Positions 35,906 through 45,007 of a stretch of 47,305 nt of DNA are shown piece by piece. Below the pieces are notes generated by a model that did not search any database, had not been told where the DNA came from, and saw only the letters and a list, made by a program, of their open reading frames with translations. The stretch is from assembly GCA_014384375.1 (NCBI GenBank), contig JACNFY010000012.1, positions 1 to 47,305 of the forward strand, in the 5' to 3' direction. A program made the translations under genes and the position numbers. Each line of letters begins with the position of its first letter. The stretch's first letter is position 1. Source of the stretch: Nanobdellati archaeon (GTDB lineage Archaea; Nanobdellota; Nanobdellia; Woesearchaeales; GCA-2686295).

Positions 35906-36151
35906 TTATTTAGCCTGCTTTTGTTTGGTTCTCTCGTAAGGAAGGATTCTCTTCACTGTTATTGGTAGCACTCCCTCGTTGAATTCCAGCTTTGCAATCT
36001 CGACTGGGTTGTATTTCAGCTCTTCAAGCTTTTTGGGTTTGACTTTTACCAGGAAAGGCGCTCCCATCGCTATTTGCAGGGCTCTGCTTCCTATCATCCT
36101 AGCCATCTCATACTTGGTATATTCTTCCTCTACTAGTTCTATCTCAACCAT
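35906..36151 (-). CDS. rpoK: DNA-directed RNA polymerase subunit K (Rpb6 homologue)
   Basis: 81 residues. The signature [20 protein letters not shown] is characteristic of Rpb6/omega-family subunits, which bind the largest subunit and help assemble the polymerase. [19 protein letters not shown] and the basic C-terminus complete the family pattern. It follows rrp42 after 13 bases, so it belongs to the exosome superoperon. Confidence 0.95.
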   Translation of the reverse strand: MVEIELVEEEYTKYEMARMIGSRALQIAMGAPFLVKVKPKKLEELKYNPVEIAKLEFNEGVLPITVKRILPYERTKQKQAK

Positions 36152-36164
36152 CTTTTTTATAACC

Positions 36165-36935
36165 TCACAACAATTTTCTTAGCTCTTTGCTCTTTTTTAT
36201 CGCCAAATCTATCATCTTGAAGACGTCATCTTCTGATAATGGTGAGTCCCCGCCTTTCTGCATAGCGCAGAGATTACCATCTTCTAATATAGCTACTGTT
36301 AATCTAGCATCAACAAACTTCTCCTCATCATCTGTCAAGTCAACCAAGAAGTTGTCGCCAATCTTGGCAACTGTCACTTCTATCGGTACCTTAGATATTG
36401 GAAGTGATTTTTTTGAAAGTTTCTTATAATCAGGCTTACCATCCTTAAACTCTGGAAACTTCGCATTCTTTAAAGCAGCCATTGCTGCAAGGCAACCAAT
36501 GTCAATCAGGTTACCATCCATGTTTACAGGCGCTACATCAAGGAAAACCATCCAGACCTGCTCACCTGCTTTTATGCAAAGTTTCTTAGTATCTATGGTT
36601 CCAGACTCTCTTATACCTCTATCAATAACTCTTGCTGTTTCTATGGCTCTTTCTCTTGGAGGACCTCCTTCAAACTCAGGGTTTGATAGCGGATAGAGTT
36701 CTGCGCCTGTCATCAACACGCCTTCTTCAGGAATGTCAGGATAGGGGTTTCCTACTCCCATTTTCACTCCTACTATCAGCTCAGTCTCACCACACTTAAC
36801 TCTTGCAGATCCCTCTGCAGTTGATATTACTCCTGTCTCTATAGTTATCTTTCTGAACTCATCTTTTTTCCTTCCATCCATTCGGATGTTCTTGTTTAAA
36901 GATTTGTTTATGTGATTTTTGAAATCTTGATTCAT
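36165..36935 (-). CDS. rrp42: Exosome complex subunit Rrp42
   Basis: 256 residues, RNase PH fold. Rrp42 is the catalytically inactive partner of Rrp41 in the hexameric RNA-degrading ring. Family pattern: N-terminal [56 protein letters not shown], and C-terminal [20 protein letters not shown]. It lies ten bases after rrp41, conserving the archaeal gene order rrp4-rrp41-rrp42. Confidence 0.94.
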   Translation of the reverse strand: MNQDFKNHINKSLNKNIRMDGRKKDEFRKITIETGVISTAEGSARVKCGETELIVGVKMGVGNPYPDIPEEGVLMTGAELYPLSNPEFEGGPPRERAIETARVIDRGIRESGTIDTKKLCIKAGEQVWMVFLDVAPVNMDGNLIDIGCLAAMAALKNAKFPEFKDGKPDYKKLSKKSLPISKVPIEVTVAKIGDNFLVDLTDDEEKFVDARLTVAILEDGNLCAMQKGGDSPLSEDDVFKMIDLAIKKSKELRKLL

Positions 36936-36945
36936 TTTTACTACC

Positions 36946-37644
36946 TCACTTGTATCTCTCTTTTAGTACTTTTTTTTGTATCTCTACAATCTCTTTCAGA
37001 GGTTTCTTAACCATCTCGATTGCTTTTTTCAGATCTTCCTTCTTTATCTTTCCGTCCATCTGCAACAAGGTTATCTCTCCTGTGTCTGGCACCATTGCAA
37101 CTGGAATATCTGCAACATCTCCATCCTCATAAGATTCTTCTTCATAATCAAGGTCTATCATTACCTTGTCATCCACCTTTCCACATGAGACTGCTGATAC
37201 CATATTCCTCATTGTGATACCTGCATCTGCAAGCGCTATTGAAGCTGCACAAATTCCTGCACATCTGCTTCCAGCATCTGTCTGTGGTAGCTCTATAAAT
37301 ACATCCACTACTGCGTTTGGATAGTCTGAAAGGTCAACCACTGGCAGTAATGCTTTCTCAGAGACCATTGATATCTCTTTTGATCTTCTGCTAGGTCCTG
37401 GTCTAACTCTTTCGCCAGCTCCTGAGAATGGCATCATGTTGTAGTTGCATCTTAGTCGCCCTTTCTTGGGGTCTTGTTGTGATCTCGGGAATAGCTCTCT
37501 TGGACCATACACTGCTGCGTAGGCAGCTGTTTTTCCTATTCTGAAATAAGCTGATCCATCTGCTTTTTTTATTATTCCTGCTTTTGCTTCTATTTCTCTT
37601 GTCTGATCGAATTTCCTTCCATCAGGTCTCTTCTTGAAAGTCAT
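36946..37644 (-). CDS. rrp41: Exosome complex exonuclease subunit Rrp41
   Basis: 232 residues, RNase PH fold. Rrp41 carries the phosphorolytic active site of the archaeal exosome. RPDGRKFDQTREIEA, GSAYFRIGKTAAYAAVYGP, RVRPGPSRRSKEIS and LPQTDAGSRCAGICAAS (phosphate-binding/active-site region with the TDAGSR block) are visible. The start overlaps the rrp4 stop by four bases, coupling translation of the two. Confidence 0.95.
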   Translation of the reverse strand: MTFKKRPDGRKFDQTREIEAKAGIIKKADGSAYFRIGKTAAYAAVYGPRELFPRSQQDPKKGRLRCNYNMMPFSGAGERVRPGPSRRSKEISMVSEKALLPVVDLSDYPNAVVDVFIELPQTDAGSRCAGICAASIALADAGITMRNMVSAVSCGKVDDKVMIDLDYEEESYEDGDVADIPVAMVPDTGEITLLQMDGKIKKEDLKKAIEMVKKPLKEIVEIQKKVLKERYK

Positions 37645-38348
37645 TGTTTTTCACCTTTTGTCTTTACTTTGTTCTTATCAAGAAATTTCTTGATATCATC
37701 TGTTAGTCCGTTTCGATGTGCTTCTGCTCCAATCTTCTTGATCGCTCTCACAGCCAACAATTCTTGCTCAGGCTCTCCTTGAATCCAGACAAAACCGTTT
37801 TGGCCTACTGTTATCCTGCAACCAGTGACTTCCTTTATCATCGAAACCATTGAGCCTTGTTTGCCAATTATTCTTGGAACCTTATACGTGTTTACTGTTA
37901 TGATCCTTCCACCATCAAGTTTTCTAAGACCCGGGCCTTTCATAGTTAAATCCACCAGGTTCTGGGATGATACTCTGATTATCTTCGCAACCACCCAGTC
38001 ATCCAATGAGAAGAACTTTGAAAGGTTCGCTCCCTTTTCGATGTATTTGAATGTTGCTTCTTGCAACATTAGGACTGCTGAGTATGCGCTGTTGATATTG
38101 ATTCTCCAGCCACTCATCAGTATATCGATAACCCTTCCTATAATCATATCATTCCTTCTAGGCACATATCTACCTGCAAGAGGTATGGTTCTTATCACTT
38201 TTCCATCTATTGATAATAGTCCTAATCTGTTGGCTATTATTCTCTGTTCTTTCCTGTAGGTTCCGAAGCTTGGTAGATAATCCATTCCTTCTGCGATTAT
38301 CTCTCCTGGAACCACTACTTCCTTGTCTTTCACTAATAGTTCTCCCAT
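37641..38348 (-). CDS. rrp4: Exosome RNA-binding subunit Rrp4
   Basis: 235 residues from ATG 38348. I prefer this to GTG 38366 because the end of the SBDS gene supplies a GAAGGGTGA-like ribosome-binding site seven bases upstream. The N-terminal domain (KEVVVPGEII) is followed by an S1 domain (about 55-130) and a KH domain (RIIGKQGSMVSMIKEVTGCR, about 155-175). Rrp4 caps the exosome ring and feeds RNA into it. Confidence 0.93.
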   Translation of the reverse strand: MGELLVKDKEVVVPGEIIAEGMDYLPSFGTYRKEQRIIANRLGLLSIDGKVIRTIPLAGRYVPRRNDMIIGRVIDILMSGWRININSAYSAVLMLQEATFKYIEKGANLSKFFSLDDWVVAKIIRVSSQNLVDLTMKGPGLRKLDGGRIITVNTYKVPRIIGKQGSMVSMIKEVTGCRITVGQNGFVWIQGEPEQELLAVRAIKKIGAEAHRNGLTDDIKKFLDKNKVKTKGEKQ

Positions 38349-38355
38349 TTCTATT

Positions 38356-39081
38356 TCACCCTTCACTTAGTATTTTTGTTTCTATATTTCCGTGTGTTTC
38401 TTTGTTCAATTCATCAAAGAATTCGTTTTGAAGGCCTGCAGGTATCTCTACTACTGCAAACCAAGAACCATCATTCATCCATTGATCTTTTTTTATCTCA
38501 CCAAAGTGCTGCACTCTTCCATACATCTTAGCAGCGTGTTCTGGTGGCACGATTAATTGTATCTCTTTCTTTGCAAATCTGATCGGCAGGATAGGAGTCA
38601 ATCTTTTTACTATCTCATTGACTTGATCTTCTGGTCTCTTGAATTCATCGATATGTATCTTTGCTTTTGCAAAGGCATTTTCTAATCTCTGGATTGGATG
38701 TGGTAACTTTGTCTTTGGGTCTATGCCGTTTTTTTGTATTATATCGATTATTCTCTTTTTTTTCTCTGCTCTCACTCTTTCTCTGTACTCAGCTGTGAGT
38801 TGTATCTCCCCATCAGCCAATATCTTATTCGCCACTTCTAAGACATCCTTTGTCCCAAATACTTTCCGAAGTTCTTTCTCAGGTGCGTGCATTCCTTTGT
38901 TTGCATCAGAGAAAATCTCTTCTGCTCTCAACAACTCTCTTATCTCCACCTCTTTTCCGTGCTTGAAATCAATTGCCAAGTCTGGATCAACAACTACCTC
39001 AAAGCTGTATCCATGTGTTTTCAATCTTGCTATGTTTATGGATATTTTCTGGTAATCAAATAATTGTTGTCCTTTAGTCAT
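38356..39081 (-). CDS. SBDS-family ribosome maturation protein (Sdo1)
   Basis: 241 residues. The FYSH domain (about 1-90) shows NIARLKTHGYSFEVVVDPDL and EVANKILADGEIQLTAEYR, and the later domains include RLENAFAKAKIHIDE and RVQHFGEIKKDQW. SBDS proteins act with an EF-2-like GTPase in releasing anti-association factor aIF6 from the large ribosomal subunit. Its place between psmA and rrp4 is the standard archaeal superoperon arrangement. Confidence 0.94.
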   Translation of the reverse strand: MTKGQQLFDYQKISINIARLKTHGYSFEVVVDPDLAIDFKHGKEVEIRELLRAEEIFSDANKGMHAPEKELRKVFGTKDVLEVANKILADGEIQLTAEYRERVRAEKKKRIIDIIQKNGIDPKTKLPHPIQRLENAFAKAKIHIDEFKRPEDQVNEIVKRLTPILPIRFAKKEIQLIVPPEHAAKMYGRVQHFGEIKKDQWMNDGSWFAVVEIPAGLQNEFFDELNKETHGNIETKILSEG

Positions 39082-39084
39082 TTT

Positions 39085-39174
39085 AAAAAACCTGTTTTTT
39101 GAATAACAAAATCTTTAGATTTTGTATCACAAAAACCTGAGGTTTTTGTAAATTCAAAAAGCTATGCCTTTTTG
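39085..39174. repeat. Four consecutive small inverted repeats
   Basis: In the 93-base gap between psmA and the SBDS gene, four hairpins follow one another: AAAAAAC/GTTTTTT (39085-39100), ACAAAATCT/AGATTTTGT (39106-39125), ACAAAAACC/GGTTTTTGT (39129-39149), CAAAAAG/CTTTTTG (39155-39174). They are similar to each other in an A-run/T-run design but differ in the central bases. They may attenuate, process or stabilise the superoperon transcript. Confidence 0.6.
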
Positions 39175-39891
39175 TCATTTTAGTAGCTTTTTTATCTCCT
39201 CTCTTGGTACTTTTTCCATGATTTTCTTGTCTGTTCGCACGAATGAGGCGTCTATTCTCCTTGCACGAAAGTCATCATTCAACACTTTTTTCAGTGCTTT
39301 GACGCATATTTTTAATCCATCTTCGATTTTCAATCCTTCTTTATACTTTTTGTAAAGTATGTCTTTTATCTCTGTTTCACCATCTCCTATGGCTGTTGCC
39401 ATGTACTGATTGTAGATGCCTGTCGGGTCTGTCTCGAAGAGTTTTGGTTCATCATCATCTATCCCAGTTATTAGCAGTGAGACTCCAAAAGGTCTTAGAC
39501 CTCCTGACTGGGTGCATATCTGCTTGAGATTGCATATATCCTTAACAACACTTAATGTGTCTATTGGAGTGTCATATGTTACTTTGTGTTGCTGGGCTTT
39601 TAGTTGTGCTCTCTCTACTAGTACTCTTGCATCAGATATTATCCCTGAGGCTGTTGCGATGACATGGTCATCAACTTGGAATATCTTTTCAATTGCATCT
39701 AGCACTACTAGTTTGTCAACAATCCTCTTGTCTGCCACAAGGAGTACGCCGTCTGCACACACCATTCCAATAGCTGCATTTCCCAGCTTGACTGTTTTCT
39801 TTGCATATTCAACTTGCAATAATCTTCCGTCAGGGCTGAACATAGTTATTGCCCTGTCATACCCCATCATTTGATGCTGTATTGGTTCCAT
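39175..39891 (-). CDS. psmA: 20S proteasome alpha subunit
   Basis: 238 residues from ATG 39891, selected because GAGGTGA sits six bases upstream; an upstream in-frame codon at 39912 would overlap the pop5 stop. The family N-terminus YDRAITMFSPDGRLLQVEYA is complete, followed by VGMVCADG-like IGMVCADGVLLVADKR and GGLRPFGVSLLITGID. Alpha subunits form the outer gated rings of the proteasome. The C-terminus lacks an obvious HbYX motif, as expected for alpha. Confidence 0.95.
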   Translation of the reverse strand: MEPIQHQMMGYDRAITMFSPDGRLLQVEYAKKTVKLGNAAIGMVCADGVLLVADKRIVDKLVVLDAIEKIFQVDDHVIATASGIISDARVLVERAQLKAQQHKVTYDTPIDTLSVVKDICNLKQICTQSGGLRPFGVSLLITGIDDDEPKLFETDPTGIYNQYMATAIGDGETEIKDILYKKYKEGLKIEDGLKICVKALKKVLNDDFRARRIDASFVRTDKKIMEKVPREEIKKLLK

Positions 39892-39901
39892 ATTGTTCAC
39901 C

Positions 39902-40246
39902 TCATGAAGCAAAGTATTTGTTCCTTGCTTTCTTCAGTATTCCGCTCACGCCTATTGTGCGTATTGTTATTTCCTCATCGTTTAGCTGGTTTATCAAAGC
40001 TAAACTTGTTTTTAGTTTATCTACTTCTTTGTTAGCCACTCTCAGTACACCCCTCTGTGCTCTTTTATTGTATTCAACTCTTTGGATTCCTGCTTTTGCA
40101 GAATCGAATATTCCTAGTAATGAAATTACCTTTTTAACTGTTTCCTCTGATAAGTCCTTGCCTAGCTTTCTTTCGCTTATTATTTCATAGACAAGGTATC
40201 TTTTCTTTTCTTTCAATGCCGGTAATATTGGCTTTAACTTAGTCAT
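39902..40246 (-). CDS. rnp2: RNase P protein component 2 (Pop5 homologue)
   Basis: 114 residues. LPALKEKKRYLVYEIISE is the Pop5 N-terminal signature, and VEYNKRAQRGVLRVANKEVD and TIRTIGVSGILKKA follow the family. Pop5 pairs with Rpp30 in archaeal RNase P, which matures tRNA 5' ends. It is the first gene of the superoperon in this window and ends ten bases before psmA. Confidence 0.9.
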   Translation of the reverse strand: MTKLKPILPALKEKKRYLVYEIISERKLGKDLSEETVKKVISLLGIFDSAKAGIQRVEYNKRAQRGVLRVANKEVDKLKTSLALINQLNDEEITIRTIGVSGILKKARNKYFAS

Positions 40247-40264
40247 TTTTCAACTAAAAGAGAA

Positions 40265-40287
40265 ATATCGAACTTGATCTTCGATAT
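40265..40287. repeat. Inverted repeat upstream of the superoperon
   Basis: ATATCGAA and TTCGATAT flank a seven-base spacer, a perfect eight-pair stem, 19-41 bases before the pop5 start. It could be an operator or the 5' leader hairpin of the superoperon, or mark the end of the phosphohexomutase-side region. The remaining bases to 40352 are A/T-rich without a gene. Confidence 0.45.
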
Positions 40288-40352
40288 GAACCTCGCTCTT
40301 TTTCTCTCAATTTCCTAGAATTAATTAATAGTTTATAAAGATATCGCTATGA

Positions 40353-41693
40353 TTATTTGTTGATTATATTCTCGACTCTGGATACCAAATCTTCTAAGAG
40401 TTCTCTTGTCTTTGCTTCTGCTCTTAGCCTGAGAACAGGCTCTGTGTTGCTTTTCCTCACGTTGAACCAGTAGTCATCGTAGTTAACTGTGATGCCATCA
40501 AGCCTTGATTGTTTGCCATCACTGAATTCCTGTGCCACTTCTTCTATCTTCTTGTCCTTTAATTCATTTGACTCAAGTTCATAGTTTAACTCTTCAGTCT
40601 TGACCCAGGCTTCTTTGAGTGGAGCTAGTAATTGTGATAGTGGTTTTTGTTCTTTATTTAGATATCCTATCATATCTAACAAACAAAGTATTGTTGCTTC
40701 TGCACCTCCTGCTTCTTGAAGGTACATATGACCCGCTATTTCCCCACCAACTCTAGCATCATTTTCAATCATTGTCTGCTTTATAAACACATGACCAACC
40801 CTGCTAATCACAGGGATACATCCCATTGATTTCACAACATCTAGAAACGCTCTGCCAAGCAGCAAATCATGGACTATCCTGTCACCTGGTTTAGCCAAGT
40901 ATTTTGTTAGCAGTATTAACGCATAGTCTCCTGGCAACTCCTCACCTTTCTCATCTATAAATATTATCCTATCACCATCCGCATCAAAGACAGCTCCAAA
41001 AGCAGCTCCTGTTTCTAAAACTGTTTTCTTCACTTGTTTTTGTGCTTCTCTCTTTATAGGATTTAATCCGTGTGTTGGATTATCAAGATTGTAATCCATG
41101 TTTAAGCCAATATAATCAACTCCTACTTTTTCTAAGATTTGCTTTGCAACAGGGCCTGCCATACCATTGCTTCCATCCACAACTACTTTTAACCCTGTAA
41201 GCTTTCCTACAGCACTTTTTGTTACAAAATCGACGTATTCATTTATGTAATCTTCCTGTTTCACAGTTCCTTTGCTATCTGCTAAAGCAATTTTTTCAAG
41301 TCCTCCAGAATGTATTAACTCCTCAACCTCTTTATAACCAGAATTATAACTCATAAATTCCCTGCCACCTTTCACAGCTTTCAAGCCATTGAAACCTCTT
41401 GGAAGATGGCTAGCTGTAATTATGACTCCTGCATCAAATCCTTTCTTCCATTTGAAGTAGTAGAACATAGGCGTAGTTACCAAGCCAGCATATGTAACAT
41501 CTGCTCCTTGGTCAGTCACACCTTTTATCAGTGCATCTGAAAGCTCTTTAGAACCTTCTCTTGCATCTTGACATACAAGAAAGTCTTTTGCTTCTAGAAG
41601 AACAACCATCGCTCGCCCAATGTTGTAGGCAAGCTTCTCGTTCACCTCTTCAGGGTATCTCCCTCTTACATCGTATGCTTTAAAAACATCCAT
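40353..41693 (-). CDS. Phosphomannomutase/phosphoglucomutase (alpha-D-phosphohexomutase)
   Basis: 446 residues from ATG 41693 (a GTG at 41714 is possible). The alpha-phosphohexomutase signatures are the catalytic serine loop GVIITASHLPRGFNG, the metal loop FDADGDRIIF, the sugar-binding loop GGEIAGHMYL (Ala replaces the usual Ser of GGExSGH), and the phosphate loop RKSNTEPVLRLR. It interconverts hexose 6- and 1-phosphates. It follows the nucleotidyltransferase gene by two bases, so the pair probably makes Man-1-P or Glc-1-P and then the NDP-sugar. Confidence 0.9.
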   Translation of the reverse strand: MDVFKAYDVRGRYPEEVNEKLAYNIGRAMVVLLEAKDFLVCQDAREGSKELSDALIKGVTDQGADVTYAGLVTTPMFYYFKWKKGFDAGVIITASHLPRGFNGLKAVKGGREFMSYNSGYKEVEELIHSGGLEKIALADSKGTVKQEDYINEYVDFVTKSAVGKLTGLKVVVDGSNGMAGPVAKQILEKVGVDYIGLNMDYNLDNPTHGLNPIKREAQKQVKKTVLETGAAFGAVFDADGDRIIFIDEKGEELPGDYALILLTKYLAKPGDRIVHDLLLGRAFLDVVKSMGCIPVISRVGHVFIKQTMIENDARVGGEIAGHMYLQEAGGAEATILCLLDMIGYLNKEQKPLSQLLAPLKEAWVKTEELNYELESNELKDKKIEEVAQEFSDGKQSRLDGITVNYDDYWFNVRKSNTEPVLRLRAEAKTRELLEDLVSRVENIINK

Positions 41694-41695
41694 CT

Positions 41696-42532
41696 TTATA
41701 GGAATCCTCGCCACTTCTCTTCTGCTACTTTGAATCTCTCTGGAGTTCCTGTATCAAACCATTGTCCACTGAATGGATATCCGTATAGTTCTTCCTCAGC
41801 TGCTAACTTTGGAAAGACATCTATTTCTAACATAGCATATCCTTCAGGAACATAATCAATGACTTGAGGGTCTAGGATGTACAAGCCGGCATTTATGAGG
41901 TTTGATGGAGTATTATCTTTTGGTGGTTTCTCAACAAAAGTCATTATCTTATTTCCATTCATCACAGCGACTCCGTATGCAGAAGGATCCTTAACACTTG
42001 TCAAAGCTATAGTGGCGCATCCTCTGTTTGAATTGTGAAAGGCAAACATGTCATCTAAATCTATATCTTTCAATTCATCTGCGTTGCACATAATGAACGA
42101 TTCTTTCAGAAAGGGTCTTGCAAGCCTTAACGGCCCTGCAGTTCCCAAAGGATTTTTTTCTTCAATATAGGTTATATTCACACCTAGTTTCTTTCCATCA
42201 CCAAACTTTTTCTTTATCGTATCTGTTTTGTAACCAACAGATAATATTATATCTTTTATCCCGAATTTTTTGAATAATTCTATATTGTATTGCAGGATTG
42301 GTTTGCCTTTTATCTCCAGCAATGGCTTTGGCAGCTCTTTGCTTAAGAATTTCAATCTGCTTCCTTTTCCACCTGCTAATATAAGTGCCTTTGTTGGTTT
42401 ATCAACTCCTATTGCTTGCCTAAGAAGTAGTTCTACTGCATGGCTTCTATTCTTTATTCTACTACCATCTACACTTTTGTCTATCTGTTCAAGAAGACTT
42501 CTTTCTAATGTTAATGTCACCCTCTCCTTCAT
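41696..42532 (-). CDS. Sugar-phosphate nucleotidyltransferase with N-terminal ribbon-helix-helix domain
   Basis: 278 residues. Residues 1-46 look like a CopG/Arc-type ribbon-helix-helix domain: RVTLTLERSLLEQIDKSV, then IKNRSHAVELLLRQAIG. Residues about 48-278 are a nucleotidyltransferase: KALILAGGKGSRLKFLSKEL, PKPLLEIKGKPILQYNI, then CNADELKDIDLDD in place of NGD, MTFVEKPP, NAGLYILDP, and the C-terminal WFDTGTPERF. It should form an NDP-sugar from sugar 1-phosphate and NTP, most likely GDP-mannose or a glucose analogue. The added DNA-binding-like domain suggests oligomerisation or self-regulation. A leftward TATA-like GATTTAAAAAC lies at about 42556-42566. Confidence 0.87.
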   Translation of the reverse strand: MKERVTLTLERSLLEQIDKSVDGSRIKNRSHAVELLLRQAIGVDKPTKALILAGGKGSRLKFLSKELPKPLLEIKGKPILQYNIELFKKFGIKDIILSVGYKTDTIKKKFGDGKKLGVNITYIEEKNPLGTAGPLRLARPFLKESFIMCNADELKDIDLDDMFAFHNSNRGCATIALTSVKDPSAYGVAVMNGNKIMTFVEKPPKDNTPSNLINAGLYILDPQVIDYVPEGYAMLEIDVFPKLAAEEELYGYPFSGQWFDTGTPERFKVAEEKWRGFL

Positions 42533-42623
42533 AAAACGCTAGAAAATTTTTCTGTTTTTAAATCTTTTGATTCGTATGATGAGGTATGAAGCGAGTATGA
42601 GGAAGTGTGATAAAAAGAAAAAT

Positions 42624-43877
42624 CTAAATAACCTCTCCCCTCAGATAATCCCTGAAAACATCCACTATTCTTACTTTTATTCTTTTTCCAAATAAATTTT
42701 CTTCCTGAACAACAACTGGTTTGTAATAATCATTCCTACCTACCAATGTTTTGTTCTTTCCTTCTTCATCAATTATTATATTTCCTTCCCAACCAAGCCA
42801 CTCCTTGTTTGAAACCAATTCGTCATTCATTTCCGCCAAAATCCTTGAACGTTCCTTGACAACCTTTGTGTTAAGCTTTTTCATCCTGGTTGCTTTTGTT
42901 CCGGGTCTTGGATAGAATTTTGATATGTTAATAATTGGAAACCTGAACTCTCTGACCAGTTCCAAAGTGTCTAAAAATTCTTCATCTGACTCTGTTGGGA
43001 AACCGCAAATTATATCTGTTGATACTGTCAAATTAGGAACTCCTTTTCTCATCTTGTTGATAGTTTTTTTGAATTCCTCAATTGTGTACTCTCGTTTCAT
43101 CAATTTCAAGATTCTGTTGTTGCCTGACTGTACAGGCACATGTAAGAATTTGAACATCCTTTCATCCTTGTATATCTCGATTAATTCATCTTCATACTTC
43201 CTCACATATTCAGGGTTTATCATGCCAAGCCTTATCCTGAAATCCTTAGGAATCTTCAATATCTTCCTTAATAATTTTAGCAAAGTTGTTCCTATATCCA
43301 GACCATAAGGACCTATGTCTTCAGATGTGAGCCAAATCTCCTTCACATCCTCATTGAGAGCTGTCCTTACCTGTTTGATTATTGCTTCTTCTTTGAAAGA
43401 CAACAAATCACCCCTTGCCTGTTTTGTCTTGCAGAAAGTGCAGTATCCAAGACAACCGGATGATATCGGAATTATCTCAACTAGGGGATTCCTCCTTATT
43501 CTTGGAAGGTTAAGCCTTACATCCTTTATCTGCTTTAGAAGATGAACCTTGTTACCTGCGAGTGTCTGTTCAACAATTTCCACAACATTGTGTATCTGCT
43601 TGACACCTATCAAAGAATAATTACTAAGCTCTGGATTATACTTGTCTGCCTGCGGAACACAACCAGCAACCACTACAGGCTTATTTATCCTTCTAAGTTC
43701 GGAGTAGAACTTTTTCTCAGAAGGATCCTTGACAGTGCAGGTGTTTATCAAAACAAGATCTGCATTCTTCTTATTATCAACAACATGAAAATCTTGCTCT
43801 TCTAATAAACCTGCCATGAACTCAGAGTCAGCTTGGTTATGAGCGCAGCCATAAGTCTTTATGAAAACCTTTTTCAT
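42624..43877 (-). CDS. tRNA methylthiotransferase, MtaB/CDKAL1-like (t6A to ms2t6A)
   Basis: 417 residues. The N-terminal UPF0004 domain begins KVFIKTYGCAHNQADSEFMA and has INTCTVKDPSEKK and VVAGCVPQ, giving the three Cys of the auxiliary 4Fe-4S cluster. The radical SAM motif is CLGYCTFC. VPVQSGNNRILKLMKREY and GFPTESDEEF follow the MiaB-type core. A C-terminal TRAM-like domain (about 350-417) should bind tRNA. Archaeal members of this group are predicted to modify t6A37 in tRNAs reading ANN codons. The gene has its own promoter in the spacer at 43878-43966. Confidence 0.9.
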   Translation of the reverse strand: MKKVFIKTYGCAHNQADSEFMAGLLEEQDFHVVDNKKNADLVLINTCTVKDPSEKKFYSELRRINKPVVVAGCVPQADKYNPELSNYSLIGVKQIHNVVEIVEQTLAGNKVHLLKQIKDVRLNLPRIRRNPLVEIIPISSGCLGYCTFCKTKQARGDLLSFKEEAIIKQVRTALNEDVKEIWLTSEDIGPYGLDIGTTLLKLLRKILKIPKDFRIRLGMINPEYVRKYEDELIEIYKDERMFKFLHVPVQSGNNRILKLMKREYTIEEFKKTINKMRKGVPNLTVSTDIICGFPTESDEEFLDTLELVREFRFPIINISKFYPRPGTKATRMKKLNTKVVKERSRILAEMNDELVSNKEWLGWEGNIIIDEEGKNKTLVGRNDYYKPVVVQEENLFGKRIKVRIVDVFRDYLRGEVI

Positions 43878-43896
43878 GCTTTGCAGAAAAAAACAA

Positions 43897-43937
43897 ATAC
43901 TTATAAATATTTTAGTTTCATAAAGTATATAAATAAA
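43897..43937. promoter_or_regulatory. Divergent TATA boxes
   Basis: ACTTATAAATATTT (about 43901-43914) reads leftward as a TATA box 24-37 bases before the methylthiotransferase start. GTATATAAATAAAG (43925-43938) reads rightward 29-42 bases before the isomerase ATG at 43967. AGGTGG (43956-43961) is a ribosome-binding site five bases before that ATG. Confidence 0.5.
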
Positions 43938-43966
43938 GAAACATTATAATTTTACAGGTGGTTTTT

Positions 43967-45007
43967 ATGGCTGAAAATGTTATGACTGAAGAAGAACCTG
44001 TTTTTCCAGATGATTATTATAAGTATGATTCTGAGGATATGAAGAGTGTCATCCAAGGATTTCCAAATCAGATAAGACAAGCCTACAAGCTTGGAGGAGA
44101 TATAAATTTTGAGGGTGAGATAAAAAAAGTCGTTATCACCGGTATGGGTGGAAGCGCAATAGCAGGCGACATCCTCAAATCATACCTACAAGATTCAAAA
44201 ATCCCTATAATCGTAAACAAAGCATATGAACTTCCAAAAGATGCTGACAAAGACACACTTGTTATTGTGAGCAGCTATTCAGGAAACACTGAGGAGACAA
44301 TATCATGCTACAAAGACGCTTTGAGAAAATTCTGCAAAATAGTCAGCGTCACATCAGGCGGTAAGATATCTGAGATGTCAATAAACAACAGAACACTTGT
44401 TGTGAAGATCCCAAGAGGAATGCAGCCAAGAGCAGCACTTGCTTACTCATTCTTCCCAATGCTCAGAATCATGGAAAACATTCGAGTCACAGGAAGCAAG
44501 AAGAAAGAAGTAGATCATCTAGTAAAGAGCCTTGACAAGAAGATATTCCAAGAAACAGGCATTAACTTGTCAGAAAAACTAGTGAGTAAAGTGCCGATAA
44601 TCTACTCCTCAGAACTATTCACACCAGTTGCTTACAGATGGAAGACACAGTTGAATGAGAACAGCAAGATAATGGCTTTCTACCACGCATTCCCAGAGCT
44701 GAATCACAACGAGCTCTCAGGAACTAAGAATCTTACAGCAAAGTTTCACTGTATAATGCTACGAACAGACTTAGATCCTCACAGGATTGTTAAGAGGATG
44801 GAAATAACCAAGGAGCGTTACAGACAGAAAGGGATAGATGTCACAGAGATAGCTATTAAAGGAGACACCTTATTGACAAAGTTATTCTCAGCAATCCACA
44901 TGGGTGATTGGACATCATACTTCCTAGCCTTAAGATATGAAACAGATCCAAGTCCTGTAAACGAGGTAGAGGAACTCAAGAAAGCACTTGGAACATTCAT
45001 ATCATAA
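43967..45007 (+). CDS. Bifunctional phosphoglucose/phosphomannose isomerase
   Basis: 346 residues from ATG 43967, preferred over GTG 43958 because AGGTGG is correctly spaced. Two SIS domains are visible: ITGMGGSAIAGDILKSYL and IVSSYSGNTEETISCYKDA in the first, and the family C-terminal half with HAFPELNHNELSG carrying the catalytic Glu and His. The enzyme interconverts glucose-6-P, fructose-6-P and mannose-6-P, feeding the phosphohexomutase and nucleotidyltransferase encoded nearby. Its last bases overlap the convergent membrane-protein gene by six. Confidence 0.92.
   Translation: MAENVMTEEEPVFPDDYYKYDSEDMKSVIQGFPNQIRQAYKLGGDINFEGEIKKVVITGMGGSAIAGDILKSYLQDSKIPIIVNKAYELPKDADKDTLVIVSSYSGNTEETISCYKDALRKFCKIVSVTSGGKISEMSINNRTLVVKIPRGMQPRAALAYSFFPMLRIMENIRVTGSKKKEVDHLVKSLDKKIFQETGINLSEKLVSKVPIIYSSELFTPVAYRWKTQLNENSKIMAFYHAFPELNHNELSGTKNLTAKFHCIMLRTDLDPHRIVKRMEITKERYRQKGIDVTEIAIKGDTLLTKLFSAIHMGDWTSYFLALRYETDPSPVNEVEELKKALGTFIS

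Noticed and set aside
42570-42690. A short + strand frame beginning ATGATGAGG near 42579
   Set aside because: It runs into the 3' end of the methylthiotransferase gene on the other strand and lacks a ribosome-binding site or recognisable product.
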